A stretch of 37,124 nt of DNA from Terramyces sp. JEL0728 (taxonomy: Eukaryota; Chytridiomycota; Chytridiomycetes; Rhizophydiales; Terramycetaceae). The notes beneath the pieces are model-generated. The model saw nothing but the letters and a program-made list of their open reading frames with translations. It searched no databases and was not told the DNA's origin. The stretch is taken from the NCBI GenBank assembly GCA_027603945.1, contig JADIIU010000121.1, positions 1 to 37,124 of the forward strand, in the 5' to 3' direction. Position 1 is the stretch's first letter; each line of letters starts with the position of its first letter. Positions 8,673 to 19,928 of this stretch are shown here, piece after piece. Position numbers and translations under genes: made by a program.

Positions 8673-10310
8673 ATGTTGAAACTAAAAAACAGCTGTGATT
8701 ACTGTATAAAAAGAGTACTATTTATTAACGCAGAAAAGGAAATGCAGCAGAGAGAATCCCTGTGCGCTGTGTGTTTCAAAGGGGGAGCGGTGTGTTTACA
8801 GTTACTCGAAAATACAGTCCGTACAACAGCAAACGCAATATAACTTGGAGACAAGAATCAGGACTATTGAAATGTATCTACTTATCCCCTTCAAACATGG
8901 ATGGGAAAAACGGATATGCGAAATACAAGCAATACCTGGTAAAAAAGAACTGTCGGCCGCTCTAGAATACGACTTGTTTGAAAAAGAATATCCAGATTTA
9001 ATGAAATATGCTTTGGAAACGTTCGAGCCGGGATATTTGTACATTACTAGAGAATTTGTTGTCAAAGCGTCGAAAATATTCCCACCTTTGAGGTACACCC
9101 TCTACTGTAAAGGAGCCATGATGGTGAAACCTCATCAAATACCAAATGGAATATGCAATAGGATCGAATTGGCAGATATATTTCTTCAAAAGGCACTTAG
9201 CTATCCATTTTCTGAAGAGCAGACACCTTACTCTGTTTTTGCGTTAGCCACAATAGCTCTATATTCGTTCCGTAATTGCAATTAATGATAGAACTAGCTA
9301 AAGTTTTTAATCCACAAATGTTTCTCAAATTCGCTGTTATTATGGCCAAGGAAATAGGATTAAACACAGAGGAAGGAATAGAAAAACTATCAATAGATCC
9401 AAAAGAACAGGAGGGGTTTAGACGGATATGGTGGTTTACTTATAACGTATGTGCATATCTGTGGCAACACAATGAAGATATTATCGAATTTCACGACCAA
9501 AAATTATTGTTGCCCAGACTAGATCTCAGCACTGAAACCTACTACGGATTGGAAATCATGCAAAACAAGCTGTGGTTCACCCCTAGTTTTTCCATACGTG
9601 ATTTCTACTCACTTCGAGGAATAATGTGTAAAATCACAATTCAAATACACAACTATGTATTTGGGGAATTGTGCGGACAAATCAAGCAGGGACTATATAT
9701 AATTGGAAGTATTATTGGATCGTTAAACGAATGGAATCAGTCTGCAAAGCTGATATTTGATACCCAAGATGGACTGCTGCGGCAAAGCCCAAACAGAGAT
9801 TCAGAAATTAATTGGCCAATTATATTCATGCGAATACACTACCTGACGCAATACATTAATTTGATTAATCCCAGGATCTTGAAAACGATCCTGAAAAAGA
9901 AGCCTTTGAAGAGCGAGCTGTTTTACGCTGTTGCCCTCAATGCATCAATGGAAATCACCCAAATCCTAACTAGTATACTCAAAGTCCCAGATTCGTTCAA
10001 GGATTTCGATCCATATTTCGCAGTGCTTGTATTCGAATCAGCAGTTATTTTGCTATTGTCGGCAAAGGCATACCCATACATTGAATCCCACCAAACCTGT
10101 TTTGATCTGCACTGTACTGTGCTGCAAATGCATGCTATACGGCTGGAAAGAGAGCCTACTTTTTATAAAATACTGCAGAAACTTAAAGTGCTTGGGTTGG
10201 AAGATTTGACTTTAAAATATGGAGAGTTCAAAGCTGCCAATTGGCATATCAACTCACAGCCACCAAAGGTAGGGCTGAAAGCAATGGATATCCGGCAACT
10301 GATCAACTAG
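8673..10310 (+). CDS. Zinc-cluster transcription factor 1
   Basis: Three exons (8673-8714, 8734-9271, 9292-10310), introns of 19 and 20 nt, 532 aa. The Zn2Cys6 cluster is at C8, C11, C18, C24, C27, C34 (CX2CX6CX5CX2CX6C) with basic KRKRK between Cys2 and Cys3. A short heptad segment (LETRIRTIEMYLLIP) follows as a likely dimerisation linker. The rest is the middle homology region of fungal regulators, with FRRIWWFTYN in place of the family's ENxRR(I/L)WW. Intron 1 splits the zinc cluster and intron 2 splits a Gln/Arg codon near residue 180, as in most paralogues. The tail (NWHINSQPP...MDIRQLIN) puts it in the same subtype as the genes at 28.7-36.3 kb. It is predicted to be a nuclear DNA-binding regulator; targets are unknown. 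Confidence 0.9.
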
Positions 10311-10823
10311 TAATATATACATTAATAATCCTTGTATTCACGGTTGCCATTGTAAAGAAAGAGTATTACCAGTCGTAGCAGCGATGCTTTGCAATAATTC
10401 CTCACGGAAGGGATGGTGGTTTTTCCTGAAAGATGGAAGGCCCGTGCACCTTTTTTGAATTCTGACCATTGAGCAGGTTTCAAGAATACGGCTACCGTTT
10501 TTAGATCTAAAGCAAGAGGGCCGTCCCAAAGGCTAAAAAACTAGAGTTTATCCATGATATTTGATAAATTGGTTAATTTGCGATATTGGACTATTCTAAA
10601 TTCACTAGCGGGAAATATAACCCGCCGAAAAAAATTTTAGAGTATGAAGCCTGAAGGTGGCCGTAAATCAAATATACTTCATCTCCAAGTCCTGAAATAG
10701 CTCTACTTGCTTCTCTCCTATTATGGCTTGTAGTGCTGAAACAGGTCGGGTATTGTCGGGTTGATCGGCTAGATACCATATCCCCTTGAAAAATTTTCTA
10801 GCGAGCCAGAAAAACTTTTTCAA
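10311..10823. other. Intergenic region between zinc-cluster genes 1 and 2
   Basis: About 510 bp. Two 62-63-codon minus-strand frames here look like chance. No RNA gene or clear promoter element was recognised. Confidence 0.45.
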
Positions 10824-12401
10824 ATGAAACTCAATAATACTTGTGATTACTGTATAAAAAGGGTAATTTTAATCTAACCAGAAACGGAAATGTACCAGGG
10901 GACATCCTTGTGCGCTTTGCCTGGACAAAAATGTAAAGTGTACATACTCATTTTCGAAAACCGAACTTAAGGATATTGAGGACTGGGATAGTAGGATCAG
11001 GAAGCTAGAGACGTTGCTGATTGTGCCGAGTCGCACCTGGAAGCAGGATATTAAACCACAAGAAGTAGTGTATACCTCTGTTGAACTGGAGCACTACCTG
11101 TTCAGCCAAGATCATGACGATCTACTGCAACTGGCTTTCGACAAGATTGATCAGTATTACTATTTTGTATCCGAGGATTATCTTCGGTTCAGTGCGAAAC
11201 AGTTTTGGCCGCTGCGATTTATCCTCTACTCTGCAGGAGCCATGTTTACTACAAATATACCAGCTGGAGTCACTAGGATAGAGATGGCAAACCTGTACCT
11301 GGACAAGGCTCTCTCTTTTCCTTTTATCCAAGAGCTTAATGTTTTGTCTGTGCTTACAGTGTCACTCGCTGTTTTGGCATTCTTTAGGCTGCAAAGGCCA
11401 GGTGGACACGATTATCTCCAACTAGCGATCAATCTAGCAAAGAACATTGGATTAAATAGCGAAGTAGGGATTGCAAAACTATCCCCTTTTGACTATGAAC
11501 GGGAAAATTACAGGTAGCGCATTTTTAATGCAGACGTATATGGTGGCTAATCTATTGGATGTATTCCCTATCTAGACGGCAAAATGAAGATATTATCGTT
11601 GAAAGCGATTTGAAATGTTTTCTGCCAGCCCACTTGACATTTCATGGGAAGCAAGATCAACATGGTATGGGAATCATGGCTAGCAGAGAATGGTTTACAG
11701 GCAGCATCCCGAATCTCAATCTGCAAGCTTACAGAATTTTGCTGGCGAAAATCCAAATTCGAATCAACAAATTCATACATGAACTACTAACAAAGGAATT
11801 AAACAGTGAGTTATACGTATTTGGATGTATAATTGGATCATTAAAAGAATGGTATGTGGTTTACGAGCCGATTTCTTCTAAATCAAAGTTTGAAATCAAA
11901 GCCAATCGATACCAAGATTGGATGATCGTCTACAACGAAGTCCATTACCACCACCTGTATGTCACAACCATCTTTCCGCTGTTGCTGCAGGACGTAATAC
12001 AGAGAAAAAAGATCCAGAAAAAGTTTTACTACCAGCAAGCTCTAGATATTACTCTCAACAATGCCGAAACTCTACTACTAATTATTCAGTACAACCCCAC
12101 ACTAAAGCATATTAATACATATATCGCAAACATGATTCTTGAACCAGCAATCTTTCTCTTGATTTCATCCAAAATTAATCCAAAAAAAGAAACGCAGAAA
12201 GCACTCAATATCCACTTGAAAATCCTAGAATTGCACGGAAAGGCTTTGCAAAGAGAGCCGCTCTTCTTGGAATTGATATTATATCTAACTGAGCTTAGTT
12301 TAGAAAACATTGCGATCCTATTTGGTGAATTTAGAGCAAACGATTCGCATCTCACTCTACAGCGACCAATTAATCTTGATTTCCATAAATTAAAGATATA
12401 G
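10824..12401 (+). CDS. Zinc-cluster transcription factor 2
   Basis: Three exons (10824-10862, 10882-11513, 11534-12401), introns of 19 and 20 nt, 512 aa. Zinc cluster: C7, C10, C17, C23, C26, C33. Linker WDSRIRKLETLLIVP. Intron 1 is at the family position inside the cluster, but the usual second intron is absent: the paralogous site reads straight through as FFRLQRP. A different second intron lies about 40 codons further on, inside the Arg codon of ENYR|RIWW. It therefore shows one intron loss and one apparent gain relative to the family. The C-terminus (FGEFRANDSHLTLQRP...KLKI) is closer to the 16-25 kb subtype. Its stop codon is one base from the stop of the convergent DUF1365 gene. Confidence 0.9.
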
Positions 12402-12402
12402 G

Positions 12403-13228
12403 TTACTTTATTTTTGGATTCTTGTAGTACATTTTCAGCTTGCGATAAATAAAGAATGCTTCGTAGCAAATTCGGAAAAAAGTACTTACTAGAGTGAATG
12501 GGAAAGTTATGAATGTAATCAACAGATTGAGCGAGTTGAATTCATATGCTACACCATTCACACGCGCAATCAACCATAATCCGTCTTTGACAAGTTCAAG
12601 CAAGACATCCATCTTTTCGTTTGGCTCAGTTACTGTACAATGATATTCTCCCTGCATATCGTTAAACGGTGAAACGTGCATACTTTTCTTGAACGCAAAA
12701 GTGCCTGCATTAACAACATGTACCTAGTGCGTTTGGCTTATCCCTTATCCTGGTGCTACTGTCGCAAATATACCATTCGCGATCTCTAAAAGTGTTGTTT
12801 ACTTCCAACAAAACGACAAGTTCTGACCCTTTGTAACAGTAAAACACATTCAATGGGTTGAATCCTATCCCGAGGAACCTTGGGGTAGTAACCATAAAGA
12901 TTTTTTCCACTCCTCCAATATTGAATTCTCTGAGTTTGTCTGCAATGCCTTCCTTTATCGATTTACCCTTAACTCCATAATCTGAATCGTATATTGAAAA
13001 AAGGTTGAAGCGGTTGAATGAAAATAGGTACGGCAGGTCGTTACAATCCAAATCTAGGCCAAAGTATATAACTGGGTATTTGAATTGGTGCTGCTTGGGA
13101 AGGAACCGCTTATGGAACGTTGTTGATATGAATAGCGAGTGAGTTTTTGATTTCCTTGTCAGTGGAATAAAGACAATTAGTAGTGGTAGAAAGTAGTACC
13201 ACATTGAAAAAAGTTTAATTTTCCGCAT
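12403..13228 (-). CDS. DUF1365 family protein
   Basis: Two exons (13228-12724, 12704-12403), 19-nt intron at 12705-12723, 268 aa. An N-terminal hydrophobic stretch (about residues 8-24) is probably a membrane anchor. The family core follows: HSLFISTTFHKRFLPKQHQF, then PRFLGIGFNPLNVFYC with the conserved F-N-P-L-x-V-F-Y, a V-x-N-T-F-R-D-R segment and, in exon 2, KSMHVSPFNDMQGEYHC. DUF1365 proteins occur in bacteria and fungi, often beside lipid-modifying genes, but the reaction is not established. A second hydrophobic segment lies near the C-terminus (LLITFITFPFTLVSTFF). The AATAAA signal lies within the last codons. The gene ends one base from convergent zinc-cluster gene 2. Confidence 0.88.
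12407..12412 (-). terminator. AATAAA poly(A) signal inside DUF1365 coding end
   Basis: The codons AAA-ATA-AAG just before the TAA stop contain AATAAA. Transcription must continue a little into the 3' end of the convergent gene. Confidence 0.5.
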
Positions 13229-13358
13229 CCAATTTTGATCTTAAACCAGTATTTTATTTATGGATTCAGTCCATGGAGTGCAAAGATTTAAGGAGCCATA
13301 TCTGGAAAGGATTGCACATGGATATGCAATATTGATGTACACTTCCATCTCTGGCAGA

Positions 13359-14270
13359 CTATATTTTTCTAGTTTTCATCATGGTATAGTTATCAAGAGA
13401 CTTGTTTTTAACCTCTGCCGACTTTTTACTATTCCCCGAGGGTACTGACTTGATATCCTTTGGGAACAAGCAACTCTGACAAACAAGGAACCTGTAGGCG
13501 ATCAATATTGGAGTCAGCTGTACTACTACCTGAGCCGCATTGCTCGTTAGTATCTGCAGGTATAAATTCTTGTAGACAAACCGCATACTAAACAACCACA
13601 TACTAAACGATGTGGTGCAAACAATTCCAATCGTAAGATACTTTAGTTTCTTGTAGTTTTCTTGTGCCAGCTCAAAATTTACCTCTTGCTCTTCGGTAGA
13701 GTGCCGACTGGTGATATAGGTGTGGATGGCTCCTACTACAATGACGGCGAGTGTCAATTCAAACAGCACGCAGGACACGTCAAATATCATTGAGCAGACT
13801 TGTTCAATATTGTAGAATACTTGCCAAGTTGGCCCACGTATTCCAGCATAGTCAATCACAGTAAATACAATTATTGGCAAATGTCCCACCACCACACCCC
13901 AGGCAACCCATATCCGCTGTATATTGCCAATTGTTCTTTTTTTGAATACGGTCAACACACTAATAATTTTTACAAAATCCAATTCGCAGTATCCAGTCAG
14001 CAAAATAGAATTAAACAGCGCCATATCACAAATGAAATTAAATAAAACTACATCCACCGAGAAATTAAAGTAAGGAATGTATAATGCCTGTGAAATCATG
14101 CTTGATATTAAAAGTAATTTGATTTTGGTATTATATGCTCTTTTCTTGTACAAAGGGCTGAGAATGGTATAGACTGTAAAGATGACTGTGATTGACAATA
14201 CTATTATTTGTATAGAGAGCTGTATTATTTGATAGGTAGTGTTGGTGCGAAGGTAGGTAGGGTCGTACAT
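13359..14270 (-). CDS. Seven-helix membrane protein 1 (orphan GPCR-like)
   Basis: 303 aa, single exon. Seven hydrophobic helices are visible, near residues 17-40, 50-68, 75-97, 118-140, 160-185, 211-232 and 243-265, with a short outside N-terminus and a polar C-terminal tail rich in Lys and Ser. That topology is receptor-like, but DRY and NPxxY signatures are absent. The conserved marks shared with the neighbour at 14502 are LTGYxExDFxKIISVxT after helix 3 and AYRFLVCQxCLFPxD after helix 7. I do not recognise a named family. It may be a lineage-specific fungal 7TM receptor or an intracellular membrane protein. It has no intron at the site where its neighbour has one. TGACGTGT lies just upstream of the start. 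Confidence 0.8.
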   Translation of the reverse strand: MYDPTYLRTNTTYQIIQLSIQIIVLSITVIFTVYTILSPLYKKRAYNTKIKLLLISSMISQALYIPYFNFSVDVVLFNFICDMALFNSILLTGYCELDFVKIISVLTVFKKRTIGNIQRIWVAWGVVVGHLPIIVFTVIDYAGIRGPTWQVFYNIEQVCSMIFDVSCVLFELTLAVIVVGAIHTYITSRHSTEEQEVNFELAQENYKKLKYLTIGIVCTTSFSMWLFSMRFVYKNLYLQILTSNAAQVVVQLTPILIAYRFLVCQSCLFPKDIKSVPSGNSKKSAEVKNKSLDNYTMMKTRKI

Positions 14271-14277
14271 AAAATGA

Positions 14278-14286
14278 GTGACGTGT
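14278..14286. promoter_or_regulatory. GTGACGTGT element upstream of 7TM gene 1
   Basis: GTGACGTGT begins seven bp upstream of the start codon at 14270. An identical nonamer lies at 15482-15490 before 7TM gene 2. It resembles CRE/bZIP-type half sites (TGACGT). Confidence 0.3.
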
Positions 14287-14501
14287 TTCCTTCAATTTGA
14301 TCTACTTGGTTCCCAAGGAAGATGAAGAATTTGCAGGAAATAGATCAAAGAAAATGGAAATTTAATTGTACCTTGAATTATCTATCGATATATTGTCTTT
14401 CTGCAATTTTGACGTGTAAGGACCTATGCATCAAGTAGGTGATAAACGGCGATGCTACTATGAGAGTATCACTTTCCAGCTTGTTATACACAGTAAGCGA
14501 A

Positions 14502-15470
14502 TCAGCGATCCTGAGACTTCCATAAAGTAGGTTGGTTATTGCCAATCATTCGCGTCCTTACCAAAGATGCATTTGCACTTTGATTTGCGTTTTGATTTAA
14601 CATTACTTTAGCTGCTGAAGATTCAGGGGTATGGTCAGTAGGGAACAGACAATTTTGGCACACAAGAAATCTGTATGCGACTATCGATGGCATAACCTGG
14701 ATAAGAATATGCGCCGTATTACTTACAAGTGCCTGCTGTAGCGGGTCTTTGATGACCAACTTCAATGCAAATAGCAGAGTGCAGAGCACATCGTTGCACA
14801 TTATTACAACTGTCACATGCTTCAGTCTAGCGTACTTTTCGAGTGCTGTGGAAAAGCGTTTATTCTCTTCTTCATTTCCAAATCTTTTTTTAATATATGC
14901 GTGGATTGAGGTAATTACAATTGTTCCAATGGCAAGTTCAATTGCCACGCACGTAACATCAAATATCACTGCACATAACTTTTGAATCTAATTTAAGGAT
15001 TTGGGTACCAAGCCATAACGTTCTGTAACTAGAATATCCTGGGAATAAACAGCTGATATGTAGTAAATAATAACAGGTGCGTACCCTGCCAAAATACTCC
15101 ATATAATCCACACAATTTGAAGTTTGGACAGAGTTTCATTCTTTGCGGTAGTAATAACGCTGATTATTTTCAAGAAATCCATCTCGTAGTAACCTGTCAA
15201 TACAAACGTCGTGAAAAGAGTGATTCCGCAAATCATGAGAAACAGGTTTTCGTCGACTGGAAAGGCAAAATATGGAATGTACAGTGCTTGCGAGATGATG
15301 CAGGATGATAGGAGTAGATTCACTTTTAAATTGTACGACCCTTTTTTAAACACAGGACTGACTAGCGTGTACACCCAGAAAATGCCGGTTATTAACAGTA
15401 TGATAACTTGTGCAGTAAGTTGTATTTTGGTATATATGTTGTCGTAGCCGATATACTCCCGTTTGAACAT
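14502..15470 (-). CDS. Seven-helix membrane protein 2 (orphan GPCR-like)
   Basis: Two exons (15470-15009, 14987-14502), 21-nt intron at 14988-15008, 315 aa. It is a paralogue of the protein at 13359-14270, with the same seven-helix pattern and the motifs LTGYYEMDFLKIISVIT and AYRFLVCQNCLFPTD. The intron ends with an in-frame TAG, so unspliced RNA stops between helices 4 and 5. After splicing the reading GL-IQKLCAVIFDVTC continues into helix 5 and aligns with the paralogue. The cytosolic loop after helix 5 is basic and the tail is polar. A tandem duplication of this gene with its neighbour is clear; ligand and function are unknown. Confidence 0.82.
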
Positions 15471-15481
15471 GTAGATTTGTG

Positions 15482-15490
15482 GTGACGTGT
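15482..15490. promoter_or_regulatory. GTGACGTGT element upstream of 7TM gene 2
   Basis: Same nonamer as at 14278-14286, here 11 bp upstream of the start codon at 15470. A related TGACGTGT is at 14410-14417 between the two genes. Confidence 0.3.
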
Positions 15491-15564
15491 CAAAAATTGT
15501 ATTGAATTATGCACTCGTAATCAAATGCCATAGCACCAGAACATATTGATTTCAATGTAAAACT

Positions 15565-15570
15565 TTTATT
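15565..15570 (-). terminator. AATAAA poly(A) signal, GH16 fragment
   Basis: AATAAA 15 nt past the stop codon of the GH16 fragment (15586-15588). Confidence 0.4.
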
Positions 15571-15585
15571 CAAAACACTGCTAGT

Positions 15586-16065
15586 TCAACAAGATTTGTA
15601 GATTTTAACCCAGTCGACAGCCATAGCACCAGTGGCATCAGATGGCCAGGTAGGTCCCCATTGCCCCTTTGCATTCCAGAAATCCAAGGCACCAGTTTGA
15701 GTAGTGGGGGTCCATGGTCTAGAGCTATCAGATGGAAAGTATTCATTCATTCCACCAACAGCAACGTTCATGATCAAATAGAATTCCTGGTCAAAAGGTG
15801 CGCTCGGATGAGTAGATGGCCATGGGCTTTGCATGTTCCCAAAGTTGCCTTGCTTCCACATATTAACAGTGTTTACATCAAGTACAATATTCGTTGGGCT
15901 GTCGACATAAGTGATGATGTTGGTAGAGTTCCAGAGCATTCCAAAGACATGGAAATCGTCTGCAAATGTCCCGCTTGGAAGAGTATACGTTTGGTGGGTC
16001 TGAGGATATCTATTGTGGGAGTAATCTGGACCCCAGTGCAGAGTTGAACCCATTTGATAGTTTAC
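15586..16065 (-). pseudogene. 5'-truncated GH16 beta-glucanase-like gene (copy 1)
   Basis: The frame covers only the C-terminal half of a GH16 (laminarinase / beta-1,3-glucan-binding type) domain: VNYQMGSTLHWGPDYS, then FHVFGMLWNSTNIITYVD, APFDQEFYLIMNVAVGGMNEYFP and a final VDWVKIYK. The family's catalytic E-x-D-x-x-E motif should lie roughly 20 residues before VNYQ. Upstream there are only about 210 bp before the end of the next gene, and they do not encode it. An ORF reaches 16095 only by using non-GH16 codons. So this is a remnant or a gene missing its 5' exons. It is about 98% identical in DNA to the copy at 36652-37124, but the 3' flanks diverge at the stop codon. Confidence 0.75.
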
Positions 16066-16276
16066 CTGAAAGAACGCCGAAACCATTCCCATCACAAGAC
16101 CAATATGAATCGGTATTCATTAGCCTAATTAAATCTCCACACTAATTGATTGGAGAGCGTACGTCATTTATGTAAAACAGTATTAACAGCCTTAAATCCG
16201 AGAATACGATTGGCATTAATAGTAAGTGAGCAACTGCTCCAAAATTGCTTGTATTAGTCTAAATATGTACAAATGG

Positions 16277-17904
16277 TCATGACAACGATAGTTTATCAAA
16301 CATTTTAATTGGGTCTGGCTTTGGCTTTTCAAGCGATACCAGCCTGTTGGTAGCTTTTAGTTCACCAAAGAATAGAATGGCGCTATAAAGATCTAATTCT
16401 TCAGTATACTTTAGTAGCTTGTAAAATACTGCTTTCCGCTGGAACGATTGTTCATACAATTCAAACAACTGCAAATGTCTTTCATATGCATTGGTGTATT
16501 GATCCTTTTTCAATTCTGATATACGCATAATACATTGAATAAAGAATGCAGATCTGTAGATGAGTGCAACTATCAGCGGACTTATATATTGAAAACCGGG
16601 ATTAAAGTTTTGAATCAATTCCAGTATGTGAGTATTATTCATTGCTGCGACGATCGCTTCGTGAATGTGCAAAATCCTGTCTACCTTTCTGTCTTTCATA
16701 ATACATTGCATGAATTTAGGTGTGATTAACTCTATTCGAACACAGTTGTACATCAGAAAAGTATTTAAAGCAAGCCAGCACTGTTCCCCATCCGAAACTG
16801 TTTGGTTTTTCACCAGAAATATGCATCTATTGAATACTCCTATTGTACAGTCATGCCAGCTCCGCAGTGATCCATCAATAGCCCCTGCAATATATTCTAT
16901 TTCGTCTGATTCTTTCCGGAGGTAAAGACGGACATATTTGTGCAATTTGATTTGAATTCTATGTAGAATTATACGGTAAGCCAATACAGACTGATTGGGT
17001 ATGCACATTGTGTACCAGTCGGAACTGCCCATCAGCGCCTTTCCTTTATAGTCCTCAATCGAGTTGGACCTGAAGTTGATGTTATCTGATGGTAAAAATA
17101 CCTGGCAATCCCCATCTCTTATCTCTTCCACGTCAAACTTCTGAGAAGATAGCGCATATATAGAGTACAGGAACCACCAAATCCGCCTTAGATTTTCGCG
17201 TTCGTAATCAAATGGAGAAATCTTTGCAATCCCCTCCTCAGAATTAATCCCGCTTATTTTCGCAAATCTGATTGCCATTTTAAAGTACAAGTGGCTTTCC
17301 GGTCTATCTAATCTTACAAACGAAGTTCCAATCTGACATAATGTTAATATGGTGATTGGGTCATTCTGGCTACAAAAATTGAATGTGAGGGCTTTTTCTA
17401 GATACAATGTCGACATTTCTAGCCTGTTTACCAATCCTGCGGGTATTTGATCCGGCGTGGCATACAGAGCCCCGCTAGAGTACAATGCGTATTTCAGCGG
17501 CCAAAACTGCTTGGCGCAGCCTCTAAAGTACTGTTCAGTAACCATTGCAGCGGTACTAGGTATCTTGCTGAATCGTAAATCCAATAAATAATCACGGTCT
17601 TTTTCAAACAATTCACATTCAATATCTTTTGAAATTTGGATTACGGGTATATCATTAAGGGCTGGATTAGAGCCGTTTAATTCCCAGTTATGTTTGAATG
17701 GCACTATCAGTAACATCTCTAGTTTTTTAATTCGCTCTTCCAGTATTTTGTAATCGACCCTGTCCATCTCTTTCATTCCATATGCGCATTCCACATTTTT
17801 CGAAACACATAATCCGCAAGGTTGCTGCCTATCACATTTCCGCTTCTTCAATTAATACTTGTTACTCTTTTAATACAGAAATCACAGTTATTCACCACCT
17901 TCAT
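16277..17904 (-). CDS. Zinc-cluster transcription factor 3
   Basis: Two exons (17904-17866, 17845-16277), one 20-nt intron at 17846-17865, 535 aa. Zinc cluster C7, C10, C17, C23, C26, C33 with IKRKRK between Cys2 and Cys3. Linker YKILEERIKKLEMLLIVP. The middle homology region contains SPFDYERENLRRIWW. This gene lacks the family's second intron; the site reads continuously as FVRLDRPES, so the intron was precisely lost here or not yet gained. C-terminal subtype FGELKATNRLVSLEKPKPDP. It is the 3'-most of the five head-to-tail genes between 16 and 25 kb. Its predicted role is a nuclear DNA-binding regulator. Confidence 0.9.
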
Positions 17905-18007
17905 TGGCAAAAATCTCGGAAAAAAAATGAACTGTGAAAATCACCTTCCAACAGATTAGGCTAGAGAATGCTATACTACTGGCTCGGAATTCGTGGGGGT
18001 AAAACAT

Positions 18008-18013
18008 TTTATT
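18008..18013 (-). terminator. AATAAA poly(A) signal, zinc-cluster gene 4
   Basis: Six nt after the stop codon (18020-18022). Confidence 0.45.
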
Positions 18014-18019
18014 ATATTG

Positions 18020-19647
18020 TCATTTTGAAAGTATTAAGCTCGTCAGCGAAATGCCAGCGTTGGGCTTTTCGATTGTCATGTCGAATTTCCTTGCTGTAAA
18101 CTCGCCAAACGTTAAAATGGAATTATATAAATCAAGCTCTTGCAGGTAAATTAAAATATTGTAAAAATTTGAAGTTCGCTGAAATACATGGCTTTGTGCT
18201 AGTAGCGATTCTATGTGCAATTTGTAAGAAGCCTGGAGTTGTATGGTGCAAACAGTGGGCATCTTTGTCAGACACTGAACGAAAAATGCTACTTTGAATG
18301 TAATTTTTGCAATATACGGATTAAGGTGCCGCATTTGTGGATTATGCAGTCTAATCAGATCCAACAGTGCTGCATTCTGCCTTGCAGCCTCCACAGCCTG
18401 TTTGAAAAACATGGAGTTTTCCACTTTCTTTCCCATCAAAATATTCTTCATGAATTTTGGGAAAATCAATTCCATCACATTATCATTAAACAGCTGTAGC
18501 GTGTTCAGTGCTAGCCAAGAGCTGGCTTCATCGGTGGATTTTCCATCCATTATCCGATAGTAATGGCTACACATTGTTTTCCGTACACTCTCTAGCCAGT
18601 CCCTTAGAGAGCCACACAGACTTCCAAAGATGTACTGAGCAGATGCACCAGAGTTGGACAGTTCAATCAGAATATACTTGTGGATCCGCAGCTCTATCCG
18701 ATGTAGCAAAATCCTATATCCCATTAATGATTGGTTGATTACGCTTGGCGTGAACCACTCTCCACTGCACATAATTTCTTTTCCATAAGAATCCGAGCTA
18801 GTCTCTCCTTTGAAAAATACATCGGACGGGAGATATAACATGTTGTCGCTATCTACAATTATTTCGTCACAAAATCGTTTGGTAGCCTGGCAATAAATTG
18901 AATATAATAGCCACCAAAGTCTGCGGAGATTTTCCTGCTCATAATCAAAGCAGGTAACTTTTTCCAAGGTAACTTCGTTATTCATCCCTATGCTTTTGGC
19001 AAGTTGCACTGCCAATTTTAAATAAGTAAATCCTTCTTTCCTATCCAATCCTAACATTAACTTCAGCTACTTAAATATGCCGAACCAATCTCTGTCAAAG
19101 TAAGTATTTGGATGGGGTCTGGCTTTAAAAAGTAATTGTATGAGAGTGCCTTCTCCAGGTATGCATAAGCCATTTCTATGCGATTATTTAATCCGCATGG
19201 AATCCTATCTGGAGTGGCATACAGACAGCCCGAAGCGTACAGGGAATAGCGCAGCGGCCAAAATTGCTTTGCAGACGTCCTTAAATAGTCCTCGGTGATA
19301 TAATACATGATACTAGGAAATTTTTCAAACTTTAAATCCATTAGATAATCGTGATCTGTAAATAACAGCGTTTCCAACTCATCTGAAAGCACTACTCTCG
19401 CAACAGTCTCTTTTACTGGATTGGGACCAACTTTCCATTCATATTTTAACGGTATAATCAACTGCAGCTCTAATTTTTTTATCCTATCTTCAAAATTGTT
19501 GATTTTCCTCTGCACGTCGTCTTTCGTTTGGTAATTGCAAGGGATATTCCTGACTTCGCATCCGTTGCATGGTACAGTCCTTGTACACCGCTGTTTCTAC
19601 TATTATTCGTGGAATACTCTCTTCACACATGCTTCACATGATTTCAT
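18020..19647 (-). CDS. Zinc-cluster transcription factor 4
   Basis: Three exons (19647-19618, 19596-19071, 19050-18020), introns of 21 and 20 nt, 528 aa. Exon 1 is just ten codons (MKSCEACVKR). Zinc cluster: C4, C7, C14, C20, C23, C30 with KRKQR between Cys2 and Cys3, a different recognition segment from genes 1-3. Linker FEDRIKKLELQLIIP. Contains CFDYEQENLRRLWW. Intron 1 ends TAATAGTAG: using the first AG (18 nt) would leave a TAG stop in frame, so the second must be used. Intron 2 splits an Arg codon in YLRLDRKEG. C-terminus FGEFTARKFDMTIEKP groups it with genes 6 and 7. Confidence 0.9.
19597..19617 (-). other. 21-nt intron with tandem TAGTAG acceptor
   Basis: Begins GTATTC and ends TAATAGTAG. 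Splicing at the proximal AG would leave a TAG codon in the mRNA. In frame, retention also meets TAA. Confidence 0.85.
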
Positions 19648-19922
19648 TTTTCTTGGGTGTAAAATTTGGGCAAATAGAAATTTTTGGAAAAAATTAACAA
19701 AAAAGGATTAAAGAACCAGATTTCGCAAACACAAGTGAAGAATAAAACCAACTCCAAGGTTCGTTAGATTTTATTCTTGAACACCAACGTGCTTGCTTTG
19801 ACAAATGAAAACACGTGTCCTCAAGTGGTTAATAATTATTAAGAATGACTCATTGTTGGGATGATTGTCAGGATATGATGCCAGTGTAGACAATTCCAAC
19901 TTTGGCCGGATACATACAATAA

Positions 19923-19928
19923 TTTATT
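19923..19928 (-). terminator. AATAAA poly(A) signal overlapping stop, zinc-cluster gene 5
   Basis: The end reads GAA-TAA-A, so the stop codon is the core of AATAAA. Confidence 0.55.

Noticed and set aside
13790..13830. Possible 22-nt intron in 7TM gene 1 at the site of the 7TM gene 2 intron
   Set aside because: A GTATTC...AAG segment exists, but removing 22 nt breaks the frame while the unspliced frame stays open and aligns with the paralogue.
15661..16047. 128-codon plus-strand frame, duplicated at 36727-37113
   Set aside because: Antisense shadow of the GH16 coding sequence, conserved only because the GH16 copies are near-identical.
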